NCBI GenBank assembly: GCA_028583405.1
Contig: CM053260.1
Span: forward strand, 28,822,081-28,886,080
Source: Pogonophryne albipinna
Taxonomy: Eukaryota > Chordata > Actinopteri > Perciformes > Artedidraconidae
Direction: 5' to 3'
Length of the DNA: 64,000 nucleotides
Shown: piece after piece, positions 49,366 through 62,700 of the stretch
How the letters are laid out: every line of letters starts with the position of its first letter
Position numbering within the stretch: position 1 is the first letter of the stretch
Notes under the pieces: generated by a model
What the model saw: only the letters and a program-made list of their open reading frames with translations
Database searches by the model: none
What the model was told of the DNA's origin: nothing
Position numbers and translations under genes: made by a program

Positions 49366-49950
49366 CAACCCAGTCTCACGGCATTTTGTGTAATAGTCAC
49401 GAAATAAATGTAATCTATTGATTCGTGTTCACCAACATGATTTTCCCATTTTTTTTCGTGTCACACAGAACGATGGGTAGTACGTTTCGTGCCTGCAGAA
49501 CGTCTTTTTGTCCGGTCGGGTCTTGGAACACCGGAAGCTGTGGGGTTCATAAAAACATTCTTACTCAATATCAAGCCACGATTATTGTTTTTATTTTAAA
49601 TTGTATAATCTCTGACTTTCTTTTGCCATCCGTGAGGAAAAGAAATGGCTCAGAGCCTCAGAACACTGAAATCTGTATTCTTTTAATCTTTTTTCTTTCT
49701 AATTTGTTATTATTTGGTGCAGGCACTAAACATACTACCAATAGAAATACATTGCTTCTAAAATCGTTCTGTGTCAGAATACTGAAATCTGTATTTTTAA
49801 AAATATTTTTTTCCATCTAATTTGTTATTATTTACATTGGTTTTAAAATCATTCTGTGTGATACGAAAATAATTGGGAATCGTGTTGGTGAACACGAATC
49901 AATAGATTACATTTCGTGACTAAAACACGAAATGCCGTGAGACTGGGTTG
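49366..49950. mobile_element. MITE with long TIRs and 7-bp TSD, copy 2
   Basis: Ends CAACCCAGTCTCACGGCATT and its reverse complement. GACCTTG is direct on both sides (49359-49365 and 49951-49957). Same family as 15168-15666, with extra internal sequence that repeats CTGAAATCTGTATT. Confidence 0.9.
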
Positions 49951-49995
49951 GACCTTGGTCCAACCCAGTCTCACGGCATTTCGTGTTTTAGTCAC
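49916..49995. repeat. Perfect palindrome, 39-bp arms
   Basis: GTGACTAAAACACGAAATGC … GGGTTGGACC, then TT, then the exact reverse complement. It joins the right end of the MITE to a second, reversed copy of the same end. Confidence 0.95.
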
Positions 49996-50439
49996 AGCCT
50001 AAAGTCACAATGGAAAACCCCCATTAACACACTGTTGTCTTGATGTTTGATCATCCTTCTACATGACTCACTGGTTTATATCTTATCTCCTACATTAATA
50101 CTATCTTGTAACAACGTGCCGACAACAACCCAAACCATTGTTTCTTGCTGGAGGCAGGATTTTAATCATCCTCCCCAAATTCCACCAAATTCCTGTTCCC
50201 CCCTCCCTTCTTCAAATGTTTGTATTTAACACACCTCCCAATCAACCAGCTTATCTTCCCTAGCCTCCACTCTCAGATGAAAGGAGTTAGTTGAATATCA
50301 AATAACCCGACACTCGACTAACCTCACACTTCCTCCTCGATGCATTCCTGCAGGGTCAGATAAAGACTGGGTCGTTCAGTATTCCTGAAGAGGTTTACAG
50401 ATCAGCAACATTACAATGTGCTGATTATTACTCAGGTGG
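49996..50439. other. Intergenic, nothing recognised
   Basis: No family or gene identified. Confidence 0.4.
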
Positions 50440-50555
50440 GAAGTAGTGGAGTACAAATACTTTGTTACTGTACTTAAGTACATTTGTCTGGTATCAGTAC
50501 TTTACTCCACTATTTATTTTTCTGATGACTTTTTACTTTTACTTCTTACATTTTC
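50440..50555. repeat. TACTTTACTCCA-type interspersed repeat
   Basis: GGAGTACAAATACTTTGTTA … GTACTTTACTCCACTATTTA is a motif common in fish genomes. It leads straight into the 37-bp array, which seems to be an expansion of its end. Its other end appears at 51760-51920. Confidence 0.6.
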
Positions 50556-51505
50556 AACCCAAATACCTGTACTTTCTACTTCTTACATGTTGAACCCAAA
50601 TACCTGTACTTTCTACTTCTTACATGTTGAACACAAATACCTGTACTTTCTATTTCTTACATGTTGAACCCAAATACCTGTACTTTCTACTTCTTACATG
50701 TTGAACTCAAATACCTGTACTTTCTACTTCTTACATGTTGAACACAAATACCTGTACTTTCTACTTCTTACATGTTGAACACAAATACCTGTACTTTCTA
50801 CTTCTTACATGTTGAACACAAAATACCTGTACTTTCTACTTCTTACATGTTGAACTCAATACCTGTACTTCTACTTCTTACATGTTGAACTCAAATACCT
50901 GTACTTTCTACTTCTCACATGTTGAACCCAAAATACCTGTACTTTCTACTTCTTACATGTTGAACTCAAATACCTGTACTTTCTACTTCTTACATGTTGA
51001 ACTCAAATACCTGTACTTTCTACTTCTTACATGTTGAACCCAAATACCTGTACTTTCTACTTCTTACATGTTGAACCAAATACCTGTACTTTCTACTTCT
51101 TACATGTTGAACACAAATACCTGTACTTTCTACTTCTTACATGTTGAACCAAATACCTGTACTTTCTACTTCTTACATGTTGAACCCAAATACCTGTACT
51201 TTCTACTTCTTACATGTTGAACTCAAATACCTGTACTTTCTACTTCTTACATGTTGAACTCAAATACCTGTACTTTCTACTTCTTACATGTTGAACCAAA
51301 TACCTGTACTTTCTACTTCTTACATGTTGAACTCAAATACCTGTACTTTCTACTTCTTACATGTTGAACTCAAATACCTGTACTTTCTACTTCTTACATG
51401 TTGAACCCAAATACCTGTACTTTCTACTTCTCACATGTTGAACCCAAATACCTGTACTTTCTACTTCTCACATGTTGAACTCAAATACCTGTACTTTCTA
51501 CTTCT
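50556..51505. repeat. 37-bp minisatellite, about 26 units
   Basis: Unit ATACCTGTACTTTCTACTTC … ACATGTTGAACCCAA with CCC/CTC/CAC and length variants. Confidence 0.95.
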
Positions 51506-51929
51506 CTCATTTTCCAAACAGCTGGTTCCTTTAGTCTGAATGTGTGTTTGGTGGCGTGATCATTATTCTTTAGAGTCATTGCGTGCCTATTGATTTGAAC
51601 ACGATCCGTGTATCCATCATTTCCTGGTCTTCTCTAAAGAAGAGGGACCAATGGAAACGTTGTCATGTTGCCGTTGTTCAGCATGGAAACATTCATTAGC
51701 TAACAATGACATTATTGTTCTATTAATATAAAGGGAGGTCAGGTACTCTTTAAAACAGCTGCTAGTTATGGGTACTTTTTACTGAAGTACACTTCAAAGC
51801 CTCTTTACTTTGACTTGAGGAAAGAAGTTTAGTCAGTACTTCTACTTTTACCAGAGTATTTTTAAACACGAGTATCTGTACTTCTACTTGCGTATGTGTG
51901 TACTTTTACCATCTCTGTCAGCAACAATA

Positions 51930-52400
51930 CAATGTTCTGATTATTGGGAACCATAAGGAATGAGGGAGTTATTTTCTATATCAGAACACCCAAATATGAC
52001 CAGGGTTAGGAGGTAAACTTAAAAAATGTAAACCAATCGTAAAAAATGTAATCAGGAACTAACCCTAGCCTAGCTCTAACCTTTTGGATTACCTCAATAT
52101 TGAATCCAAGTGAAAGTAAATATCAATAAGTTGATATTAGTTTATTATGTAAGAAAACAGAACAATGTGACCGCAGGAAGTTGGTTCCAGAGAAATGTAC
52201 AATTAAATATCTTGGTTTCTTCTTTTCTGTTTTTATCAGAGAGGAAGAGAGCGTCCAAACATTTAAGTTGAAGACCTTTAGTTAGAGCTGGCATTTTATT
52301 GATTTATGTATTTGTATTGACTTTTGTTGTATCTTATTTTGTTTTATTTTGTTTTGCATTTTACACACTATCTTGTCTTTGCCCAAGGACACATTGACAT
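51930..52400. other. Intergenic, nothing recognised
   Basis: AT-rich; no gene. Confidence 0.4.
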
Positions 52401-52409
52401 GTCGACACG

Positions 52410-52775
52410 CATTCAAAATTGTACTTAAGTAAAAGTAAAAAACTATTTAAAAAATACTAAAGTCAAAGTACTTGTTAACGGCCATTTTAAGAACCAGATA
52501 TTTTGAAATTATTTATTAAAATTAGTACACTGATGTGTAAAGGTGGGGTGAACTACTTTATAGACTACTGGGTAGCTTACAATATAACAATATATGGATT
52601 ATTGTTTGTATTAATAAACCAAATCTGCTAAGTAACAAGTAAATACATATGTAAAAAAATGTAGTGGAGTAAAACTCATAAAGTAGTATAATGAGAAAAT
52701 ACTGAAGTAAAGTACAAGTACCTCAATTTATACCTTAAGTACAATACTTGAGTAAATGCACTTAGTTACACACCT
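52410..52775. repeat. AAGTAAAAGT/TTGAGTAAATG-type interspersed repeat
   Basis: TGTACTTAAGTAAAAGTAAA near 52420 and AATACTTGAGTAAATGCACTTA near 52745 are the two ends of the same fish repeat type as 50440 and 53175. Confidence 0.55.
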
Positions 52776-52886
52776 AGGCCAGATTAACTTTCAAATAACT
52801 CCATAAAGATTGAACTTTGTCGACTTGTCTCATCCTTTACTGTGTGTTTGCACTTGCTTCATACCTAGTCCTTTAGAATGGCATTT

Positions 52887-53018
<132 letters not shown>

Positions 53019-53174
53019 ATGCAATGTGGATGTCTCTGACAGTATGATGTATGGGGGACAGATGGACACACAAACAAAGATAAATTGTACTTTAACAACG
53101 CTCCTGTTCTTCAAGTTGGACTCGACGTGTCTCCTTAACTGCTTTTTTAATCTTTTCACATTCCCGTTAGTTTT

Positions 53175-53593
53175 GGACAGAGGTGTAAAGTAACTAAGTA
53201 GATTTGCTCAAGTACTGTACTTAAGTACCATTTTATGCTACTGTGTACTTTTACTCCACTGCATGTATTTAATCCCTTTAGTTACTTTACAGATCTGGAT
53301 GAATGATGTTAAATATAACCAAGTGTTAAATCAGACTTTAGTTCCACCTGGAGTAAATCCACCAGCTACCCTGCAGTCTACAAAGTCATTCAGACTAGCT
53401 GCACCTTCACCAGCTTTGAGAACACTTTCATGATCAATCATTATAAAACATATCATATATATTATTCTGAAATGGACCAATCTGCACAAAGACTACTTTT
53501 ACTGTCTTTCACTATATTTTGATGAGAATACTTTCCTACTTTCACTTGAGGAACATTTTGAATGAGGACTTTTACTGTAACAGAGTATTCCTA
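53175..53593. repeat. Interspersed repeat preceding the 33-bp array
   Basis: Begins AGAGGTGTAAAGTAACTAAG and TGTACTTTTACTCCACTGCATG. It grades into the 33-bp minisatellite, which looks like an expansion of its end. Confidence 0.5.
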
Positions 53594-54056
53594 CACTCTG
53601 GTACTTCTACTTTTACTCAAGAACAAGATCTGAGTACTTCTACTTTTACTCAAGTACAAGACCTGAGTACTTCCACTTTTACTCAAGTACAAGATCTGAG
53701 TACTTCCACTTTTACCCAAGTACAATATCTGAGTACTTCTACTTTTACTCAAGTACAGGATCTGAGTACTTCTACTTTTACTCTAGTACAAGATCTGAGT
53801 AGTTCTACTTTTACTCAAGTACCAGATCTGAGTACTTCTACTTTTACTCAAGATCTGAGTACTTCTACTTTTACTCAAGTACCAGATATGAGTACTTCTA
53901 CTTTTACTCAAGTACCAGATATGAGTACTTCTACTTTTACTCAAGTACAAGATCTGAGTACTTCTACTTTTACTCAATATCTGAGTACTTCTACTTTTAC
54001 TCAAGTACCAGATCTGAGTACTTCTACTTTTACTCAAGTACAAGATCTGAGTACTT
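53594..54056. repeat. 33-bp minisatellite, about 15 units
   Basis: Unit GAGTACTTCTACTTTTACTC plus AAGTACCAGATCT, with some 24-bp short units. Same family as 34511 and 35636. Confidence 0.95.
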
Positions 54057-54700
54057 ACACTGTCTCTGGTCTGGATAAATGCAGTGGGATTAGTGCACCA
54101 GTATAGGTACATGCTTTTTTACCAAGGTAAGACGAGGAATGCCATAAGAAAGGCTGCAAGCCAAGAATATATGTAAATCCTTCACTTCTTTTGTTATGGA
54201 ATAAAATGCACCAAAAGACGTTTCTGTCTGGAATTTTGGATAATTTAAAGATTCGCTGGCTAGTGCCTCAGCGGCTACAAAGACTGTGACTCTGCGAAAA
54301 ATAATTGAAAATAAGAATTAAAACTGATGAGACTTTAGATTTATGTCATGGCCGCCAAATGACTCATGCATTGTTTCAAGCCTGTCTCGTACCAAACGTC
54401 TTCCTGAACAGAGAAACTGCGTTCTCATTTAGGAGGGAAACGTATGTGAACAGAACTCCTCGGTCAGGTTTAGCAACATCATGGTTTGGCTTGAAATGAA
54501 TGAGGGGGTTTGTTATATTGTTTCAGTTAGGGTCATAAATTGAGTGGATTTTTGGTTTCAGGCGGGACAAAAACCCCGGTGTCCTCGCTGCTTCTTCTCG
54601 GTGTCGGCAGCTCGCCATTTGTCAAAAAAGCCAAATGGCTCAAGTTCATCTTCTGACAGCAACAGCAACATCTTCAACGGTCGCTGCAACTGCACAGCTG
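54057..54700. other. Intergenic, nothing recognised
   Basis: No supported gene. An open frame of 116 codons from 54544 runs into a CA microsatellite and is not convincing. Confidence 0.4.
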
Positions 54701-54701
54701 C

Positions 54702-54826
<125 letters not shown>

Positions 54827-54842
54827 CATGTACACATCACTT

Positions 54843-55463
54843 CAGGGCATGGCCGTATCTACCATTGAGGTCACCGAGGTCCGGACCTCGGTAATATTTT
54901 CCGAGCTGTGTATAACAAAACTTGTGAAATAATTGCACTAAACGGGGTTCTTTGTAGTACTTCCATTTACTGACCATGGGGGCGCTGCATAACTACGTAG
55001 CCTCGGTTAAAGCAAACAGAAGAAGACGACATGTATCAACAAACCACCGCAGCCCGGACTTGTACCGGAGCAGCGGAGGAGTGATGAGGTATCTAGAGAT
55101 CTGAGTCCAGTGGGCTGCTTGTGTTTCTGTTCATCAGGACATCATATGAGCAGCAGATCCTGTGAACGCTCTACGTTAGTCAGTGGACGTCCGACAACAT
55201 GCACACTAACTTATATTGCAGCTATAGGCTATACTTTGGTTTAAATTGTGTGAATAAACTAGCTAGAGAGCTAAAGTTAATTACGTTCATCCAATGTCAG
55301 AAGGATTACCTTTTAACAAACGTTGTAATGCTTTTCTTTCATTTCAATTTCAGTAAAACATTGAAGATATAACATTGTATTGTTTTCTTTTTACACTGAC
55401 TCAGATATAATGAAAAGACTTCGTCAGTCGAAGCTCAGCTCTGGTAAGAGAGAGAGACAGGAC

Positions 55464-55532
<69 letters not shown>

Positions 55533-55944
55533 ACAGGCAGAGAGAAAGAGAGAGAGAGAAAGTGATGGAAGTCAGGGAGGAACTGGAGTCACACAAAATA
55601 ATGTAGGCTTAATAAGCCCATCTATTTATCTATCTATTTATCTATCTATGTATCTATAACAATAGTCTTCATTTACAATAGGCATAATTTTAAAACATAC
55701 ATCTATTGCAGTTATGATGTCATAATAACATACAATTGTATAAAACACAATTTGCTTACATCTTTGTTCTCTTTTGAGAATCAAACAAAACAGATTTAAA
55801 TAAAAAAAGAATGCAAACAAACAAGTGAAATGAACTAAATGGCTGAATTGCTTTTAATTCACTGGCAGGAGCGACAAGTGAGGAGGAGCAAAAAGTGAAC
55901 AACGAGGGAGAGATTGAACACAGAGAAAGAGTAGAGGACAGAGA
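54843..55944 (+). mobile_element. 5' part of a hAT-type transposon, cut by the assembly gap
   Basis: Starts CAGGGCATGGCCGTATCTAC, with the internal palindrome CCGAGGTCCGGACCTCGG typical of a hAT end. A short frame with start context, MKRLRQSKLSS then G|GTAAGAG (about 55411-55444), looks like a first transposase exon. A later stretch (GATSEEEQKVNNEGEIEHRE, about 55868-55930) preceded by TTTTAATTCACTGGCAG looks like a second exon that enters the Ns. The rest would lie in the gap. Confidence 0.5.
55448..55562. repeat. (GA)n microsatellite
   Basis: GAGA runs separated by two GACAGGACAGGCAG blocks. A (CTAT)n patch follows at 55618-55660. Confidence 0.95.
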
Positions 55945-56944
55945 NNNNNNNNNNNNNNNNNNNNNNNNNNNNNNNNNNNNNNNNNNNNNNNNNNNNNNNN
56001 NNNNNNNNNNNNNNNNNNNNNNNNNNNNNNNNNNNNNNNNNNNNNNNNNNNNNNNNNNNNNNNNNNNNNNNNNNNNNNNNNNNNNNNNNNNNNNNNNNNN
56101 NNNNNNNNNNNNNNNNNNNNNNNNNNNNNNNNNNNNNNNNNNNNNNNNNNNNNNNNNNNNNNNNNNNNNNNNNNNNNNNNNNNNNNNNNNNNNNNNNNNN
56201 NNNNNNNNNNNNNNNNNNNNNNNNNNNNNNNNNNNNNNNNNNNNNNNNNNNNNNNNNNNNNNNNNNNNNNNNNNNNNNNNNNNNNNNNNNNNNNNNNNNN
56301 NNNNNNNNNNNNNNNNNNNNNNNNNNNNNNNNNNNNNNNNNNNNNNNNNNNNNNNNNNNNNNNNNNNNNNNNNNNNNNNNNNNNNNNNNNNNNNNNNNNN
56401 NNNNNNNNNNNNNNNNNNNNNNNNNNNNNNNNNNNNNNNNNNNNNNNNNNNNNNNNNNNNNNNNNNNNNNNNNNNNNNNNNNNNNNNNNNNNNNNNNNNN
56501 NNNNNNNNNNNNNNNNNNNNNNNNNNNNNNNNNNNNNNNNNNNNNNNNNNNNNNNNNNNNNNNNNNNNNNNNNNNNNNNNNNNNNNNNNNNNNNNNNNNN
56601 NNNNNNNNNNNNNNNNNNNNNNNNNNNNNNNNNNNNNNNNNNNNNNNNNNNNNNNNNNNNNNNNNNNNNNNNNNNNNNNNNNNNNNNNNNNNNNNNNNNN
56701 NNNNNNNNNNNNNNNNNNNNNNNNNNNNNNNNNNNNNNNNNNNNNNNNNNNNNNNNNNNNNNNNNNNNNNNNNNNNNNNNNNNNNNNNNNNNNNNNNNNN
56801 NNNNNNNNNNNNNNNNNNNNNNNNNNNNNNNNNNNNNNNNNNNNNNNNNNNNNNNNNNNNNNNNNNNNNNNNNNNNNNNNNNNNNNNNNNNNNNNNNNNN
56901 NNNNNNNNNNNNNNNNNNNNNNNNNNNNNNNNNNNNNNNNNNNN
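55945..56944. other. Assembly gap, exactly 1000 N
   Basis: 1000 consecutive Ns. A round number usually marks a gap of unknown size. No reading frame across it is meaningful. Confidence 0.99.
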
Positions 56945-59736
56945 TACTTTAAAGAGTCCTCTCCTGATGTTCAGGTGTATATCAGTATGTAGTGTCTCTA
57001 CTTTAAAGAGTCCTCTCCTCTGATGTTCAGGTGTATATCAGTATGTAGTGTCTCTACTTTAAAGAGTCCTCTCCTGCTGATGTTCAGGTGCATATCAGTA
57101 TGTAGTGTCTCTACTTTAAAGAGTCCTCTCCTGCTGATGTTCAGGTGTATATCAGTATGTTGTGTCTCTACTTTAAAGAGTCCTCTCCTGCTGATGTTCA
57201 GCGTGTATATCAGTATGTAGTGTCTCTACTTTAAAGAGTCCCTCCTGCTGATGTTCAGGTGCATATCAGTATTTAGTGTCCTCTACTTTAAAGAGTCCTC
57301 TCCTGCTGATGTTCAGGTGTATATCAGTATGTAGTGTCTCTACTTTAAAGAGTCCTCTCCTGCTGATGTTCAGGTGTATATCAGTATGTAGTGTCTCTAC
57401 TTTAAAGAGTCCTCTCCTGCTGATGTTCAGGTGTATATCAGTATGTAGTGTCTCTACTTTAAAGAGTCCTCTCCTCCTGATGTTCAGGTGTATATCAGTA
57501 TGTAGTGTCTCTACTTTAAAGAGTCCTCTCCTGCTGATGTTCAGGTGTATATCAGTATGTAGTGTCTCTACTTTAAAGAGTCCTCTCCTGCTGATGTTCA
57601 GGTGTATATCAGTATGTAGTGTCTCTACTTTAAAGAGTCCTCTCCTGCTGATGTTCAGGTGTATATCAGTATGTAGTGTCTCTACTTTAAAGAGTCCTCT
57701 CCTGCTGATGTTCAGGTGTATATCAGTATGTAGTGTCTCTACTTTAAAGAGTCCTCTCCTGCTGATGTTCAGGTGTATATCAGTATGTAGTGTCTCTACT
57801 TTAAAGAGTCCTCTCCTGCTGATGTTCAGGTGTATATCAGTATGTAGTGTCTCTACTTTAAAGAGTCCTCTCCTGCTGATGTTCAGGTGTATATCAGTAT
57901 GTAGTGTCTCTACTTTAAAGAGTCCTCTCCTGCTGATGTTCAGGTGTATATCAGTATGTAGTGTCTCTACTTTAAAGAGTCCTCTCCTGCTGATGTTCAG
58001 GTGTATATCAGTATGTAGTGTCTCTACTTTAAAGAGTCCTCTCCTGCTGATGTTCAGGTGTATATCAGTATGTAGTGTCTCTACTTTAAAGAGTCCTCTC
58101 CTGCTGATGTTCAGGTGTATATCAGTATGTAGTGTCTCTACTTTAAAGAGTCCTCTCCTGCTGATGTTCAGGTGTATATCAGTATGTAGTGTCTCTACTT
58201 TAAAGAGTCCTCTCCTGCTGATGTTCAGGTGTATATCAGTATGTAGTGTCTCTACTTTAAAGAGTCCTCTCCTGCTGATGTTCAGGTGTATATCAGTATG
58301 TAGTGTCTCTACTTTAAAGAGTCCTCTCCTGCTGATGTTCAGGTGTATATCAGTATGTAGTGTCTCTACTTTAAAGAGTCCTCTCCTGCTGATGTTCAGG
58401 TGTATATCAGTATGTAGTGTCTCTACTTTAAAGAGTCCTCTCCTGCTGATGTTCAGGTGTATATCAGTATGTAGTGTCTCTACTTTAAAGAGTCCTCTCC
58501 TGCTGATGTTCAGGTGTATATCAGTATGTAGTGTCTCTACTTTAAAGAGTCCTCTCCTGCTGATGTTCAGGTGTATATCAGTATGTAGTGTCTCTACTTT
58601 AAAGAGTCCTCTCCTGCTGATGTTCAGGTGTATATCAGTATGTAGTGTCTCTATTTTAAAGAGTCCTCTCCTGCTGATGTTCAGGTGTATATCAGTATGT
58701 AGTGTCTCTACTTTAAAGAGTCCTCTCCTGCTGATGTTCAGGTGTATATCAGTATGTAGTGTCTCTACTTTAAAGAGTCCTCTCCTGCTGATGTTCAGGT
58801 GTATATCAGTATGTAGTGTCTCTACTTTAAAGAGTCCTCTCCTGCTGATGTTCAGGTGTATATCAGTATGTAGTGTCTCTACTTTAAAGAGTCCTCTCCT
58901 GCTGATGTTCAGGTGTATATCAGTATGTAGTGTCTCTACTTTAAAGAGTCCTCTCCTGCTGATGTTCAGGTGTATATCAGTATGTAGTGTCTCTACTTTA
59001 AAGAGTCCTCTCCTGCTGATGTTCAGGTGTATATCAGTATGTAGTGTCTCTACTTTAAAGAGTCCTCTCCTGCTGATGTTCAGGTGTATATCAGTATGTA
59101 GTGTCTCTACTTTAAAGAGTCCTCTCCTGCTGATGTTCAGGTGTATATCAGTATGTAGTGTCTCTACTTTAAAGAGTCCTCTCCTGCTGATGTTCAGGTG
59201 TATATCAGTATGTAGTGTCTCTATTTTAAAGAGTCCTCTCCTGCTGATGTTCAGGTGTATATCAGTATGTAGTGTCTCTACTTTAAAGAGTCCTCTCCTG
59301 CTGATGTTCAGGTGTATATCAGTATGTAGTGTCTCTACTTTAAAGAGTCCTCTCCTGCTGATGTTCAGGTGTATATCAGTATGTAGTGTCTCTACTTTAA
59401 AGAGTCCTCTCCTGCTGATGTTCAGGTGTATATCAGTATGTAGTGTCTCTACTTTAAAGAGTCCTCTCCTGCTGATGTTCAGGTGTATATCAGTATGTAG
59501 TGTCTCTACTTTAAAGAGTCCTCTCCTGCTGATGTTCAGGTGTATATCAGTATGTAGTGTCTCTACTTTAAAGAGTCCTCTCCTGCTGATGTTCAGGTGT
59601 ATATCAGTATGTAGTGTCTCTACTTTAAAGAGTCCTCTCCTGCTGATGTTCAGGTGTATATCAGTATGTAGTGTCTCTACTTTAAAGAGTCCTCTCCTGC
59701 TGATGTTCAGGTGTATATCAGTATGTAGTGTCTCCA
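56945..59736 (-). repeat. 57-bp satellite array, inverted copy, about 48 units
   Basis: Reverse complement of the 43516-46385 array. The five or six units next to the gap carry indels (missing GCT, extra C, lost CT) not seen elsewhere, as at a poorly supported contig end. Marker variants (TTGTGTCTC at 57160, CTCCTCCTG at 57473, CTATTTTAAAG at 58653 and 59223) also occur in the left array. Confidence 0.95.
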
Positions 59737-62700
59737 TGCTTTAATGTTCAAAAAGCTCTTTGTTTTTCTCATACTGTCTGTGCAGCAGCACTTCCTTTCA
59801 CCCTCTGTCTGAAACCAGAGCCCAGTCTGCTCTGATTGGTTAGCTGGCCGGCTCTGTTGTGATTGGTCAACCGCTTAGAGATGTCCCGCCCCTTAGCCTA
59901 TCACGTACAATGTGTTGGAGCGCTGGCCAATAGGAGTGCAAGTGTTACAAAGTGATGTCAATATGGAGTCTAATAACGTAAAGTTCACAAAGGAGTCCAA
60001 TGGAGGCGTTTCAGGGGAGGGGACACAGGGATTTTAGCTTTTTCAGACCATTGACATGCACTAAGACCTATAAAAAACACTAAAGGAAAGGGTAAACCCC
60101 ATAAAGCAGAATAAGGAATCAAATAAAGATCACATCTCCCACATTTAAATGAGTTGAAAGTGTTTTGCAGTTAAATATAACATGTCATTGTGCCTTTTAA
60201 AAAAAAGACAAATCCAAATCAGTGTTTCTAAATAACTTTGGGTCATATATTAATTGTGTGAAAGTGAGTGAACCAGCTGCACTTAGGGCTACCTCAAAGT
60301 AGCATTTTGTTTTGAAAGCTCTCGTTTACCTGACGGATGACTTACACACACAATTATCTCCATCTGCTCACCTCCCCGAGCACAAATACCTCGGAGAGAA
60401 ACTCTGCAGGAACTCCTGGAAGCAACAGACGACCCGAACCTGTCCACACGTTTCCTCAGAATGCTGCACGTCTTAACAGAGAATCTGCTGTCCCTTCATT
60501 TACCCTGCAGCTTCTGTCCTAAATAACTTTCAAGTGTCAAGGCTTTTAGTGTCATGTGTAAAAATGTCAACAGGGCAAGATAATAAAACAGAATTGTGCA
60601 AGGAGAGTCTATCTACAAGTAATTGGAAAATGATATAATAATTTGTAAGTCACAAACAGATGTTATGGATGTTCTTTCAAGAGTTCAGGTGTTTAACAGT
60701 CTTATGGGTTTAGACCTGCAGGGAATATAGGCTCCTTTTATGTCCTATTTAAATAATTAATGGTATTTAATTTAGCGCTTAAGTGCTCAAAGCGCTGTGA
60801 TACGCAGAGGGGACTAAGATCTCATTATGTCCTGTTTTTAAATGTTTAATTATGCTTTATTAAAAGTGGATTCTGGTTGGTTTAGTGACATTTTTGTATC
60901 CTTCTGTCTTCAACGATATATGTAGAGAAACTTTATTGATCACTATGTGAAAGAATCTTGGCTATAGCAACAGCAGAAGGTTTTTTTAGAAATAAACAAC
61001 ATTTCAATTTGTACTAATATTATTTAATCTTTTTTCTTTGATACAATTTAAATATAAGTTATTTAAGTAAATAAATGTAGGGGAAGTTGAGGGAATATGT
61101 CACAATTCAAACCGTTTCTAAATTAGTTTCTGAGAAATAAAAACAAATCCAGTAAAATGGACAAATACAAATATATTTAGTCAAGAATTCTTTATATCTA
61201 TCAAGTTTAACGCCATTGATTTCATTGCTTTTCTAGAATATATGTAAAAATCTTCTTTGTACAGAAAGGAAAATGGTCAGCAATCATTTAAAATAGTCAT
61301 AATTGTAGTCATAAAATTAAAATAACTGCATGCAGTCATATTCTTGTTTTTCTTCTTAAACGCTCACCAGGTGATTCATACCCTGCAGGTACACACAGAG
61401 TTATTTAAAGAGCATCAGAAATGATGGCAACAGAAGTTATGTGACAGGTCGACTCCATGGTCGACTCGCGCAAAAACCTCCAATCTGAGCATTTGTTTGG
61501 AGCCTCGTCGTAAAACGCAGAGAGGAGGTCTAAAACCCCCGAAGGCCCCTCGTTAGCCCTCATTAGTGCCTGCTTCTCTTTCAGTTTCAGAGATTAAACT
61601 GACCGGAGACAGTCCCCTCCTCCTCGCTGTTAAATATCACTTTCACAGGGTTTTTAGAAATGGGTTTATCCATCATGTGTTCCCTGCTTTAGCCTTTTTA
61701 CAATTAGAAAGAGAACTCCACTAACATCTGTTTTATTTGGGTGTAAAAGTTTCCAATCTGCATTCATCTCCCAGGATCAATGAGTCACAGAGTAGTCACG
61801 GGATATGGCCGTCTTTTTGAAACATAGGTTTATGAATAATGTCTTAAAATAAGTGTCTACCATCCTTAACTTTAACCCCTTTCAATTGGACAAAACTTCC
61901 ATTTAACATCTGTCTTTTTTCAATTTGAAAAGTGAAAACGTGCCCTTAGCTCCGGGACAATGGCTCCAAAGTAGTCAAGGTGTTTTGTTAGCTTTTTGAA
62001 ACATACGTTTATGAATAATGTCTTAAATAGTTGCCTACCATCTTCACCTTAGCCCCTTTTTAATTGGACAAAACTCCCCTTTAGCATCCGACTTTCTTCA
62101 GTTTGAAAAGTAAAAAATTACAATTATTTCCCGGGAAAAATCCCTCAGAAGTAACCGGGTATTTTGAAACATAGGTTAATGAATAATGTCTTAAAATAAG
62201 TGCCTACCATCTTAACTTTAACCCTTTTCAATTGGGCGAAACATCCATTTAACATCTGGCTTTCTTCAAATTAGAAAATCGAAAGCACTTATTTCCGGGA
62301 AAATTGCTCCAAAGTAGTCAAGGTATTTTGCTGGCTTTTTGAAACATAGGTTTAATAATAATGTCTTAAATAGTTGCCTACCATCTTAACTTTATCTAAG
62401 ACAATAAGAAAAAATACAAAACTAATCCCTAATTTCTGCAACCATAATTTCCAAACACATTCAGCATTGAGAAAACATGATCTGTGTTCGTTAGACTTTC
62501 TGTGATTCTGGATTAAATACATGTTGTTTCTAACATTAAGCTTTCTGCTGTTACATAGAGGAAGTATCTGATAGGATAACAAATCATTTAGGGCTGATGT
62601 ATTTCTTTTATCTGCTGTAAAGTGTTAAAGAAAATCAGCTGGTTTTGAAGTATTTTTTGTCTTCTAAGGAAAACGTCACCTCAAATGTTTCACAACTTGA

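Noticed and set aside
55895..56992. 365-codon frame across the gap
   Set aside because: Almost all of it is N; the frame has no meaning.
57266..59744. Frames of over 820 codons in the right-hand satellite
   Set aside because: Mirror images of the left array's artefactual frames.
60337..60522. Paired 61-codon frame in both arms (also 42730-42915)
   Set aside because: Conserved only because the arms are near-identical copies; no family or splice evidence, and one residue differs without obvious constraint.
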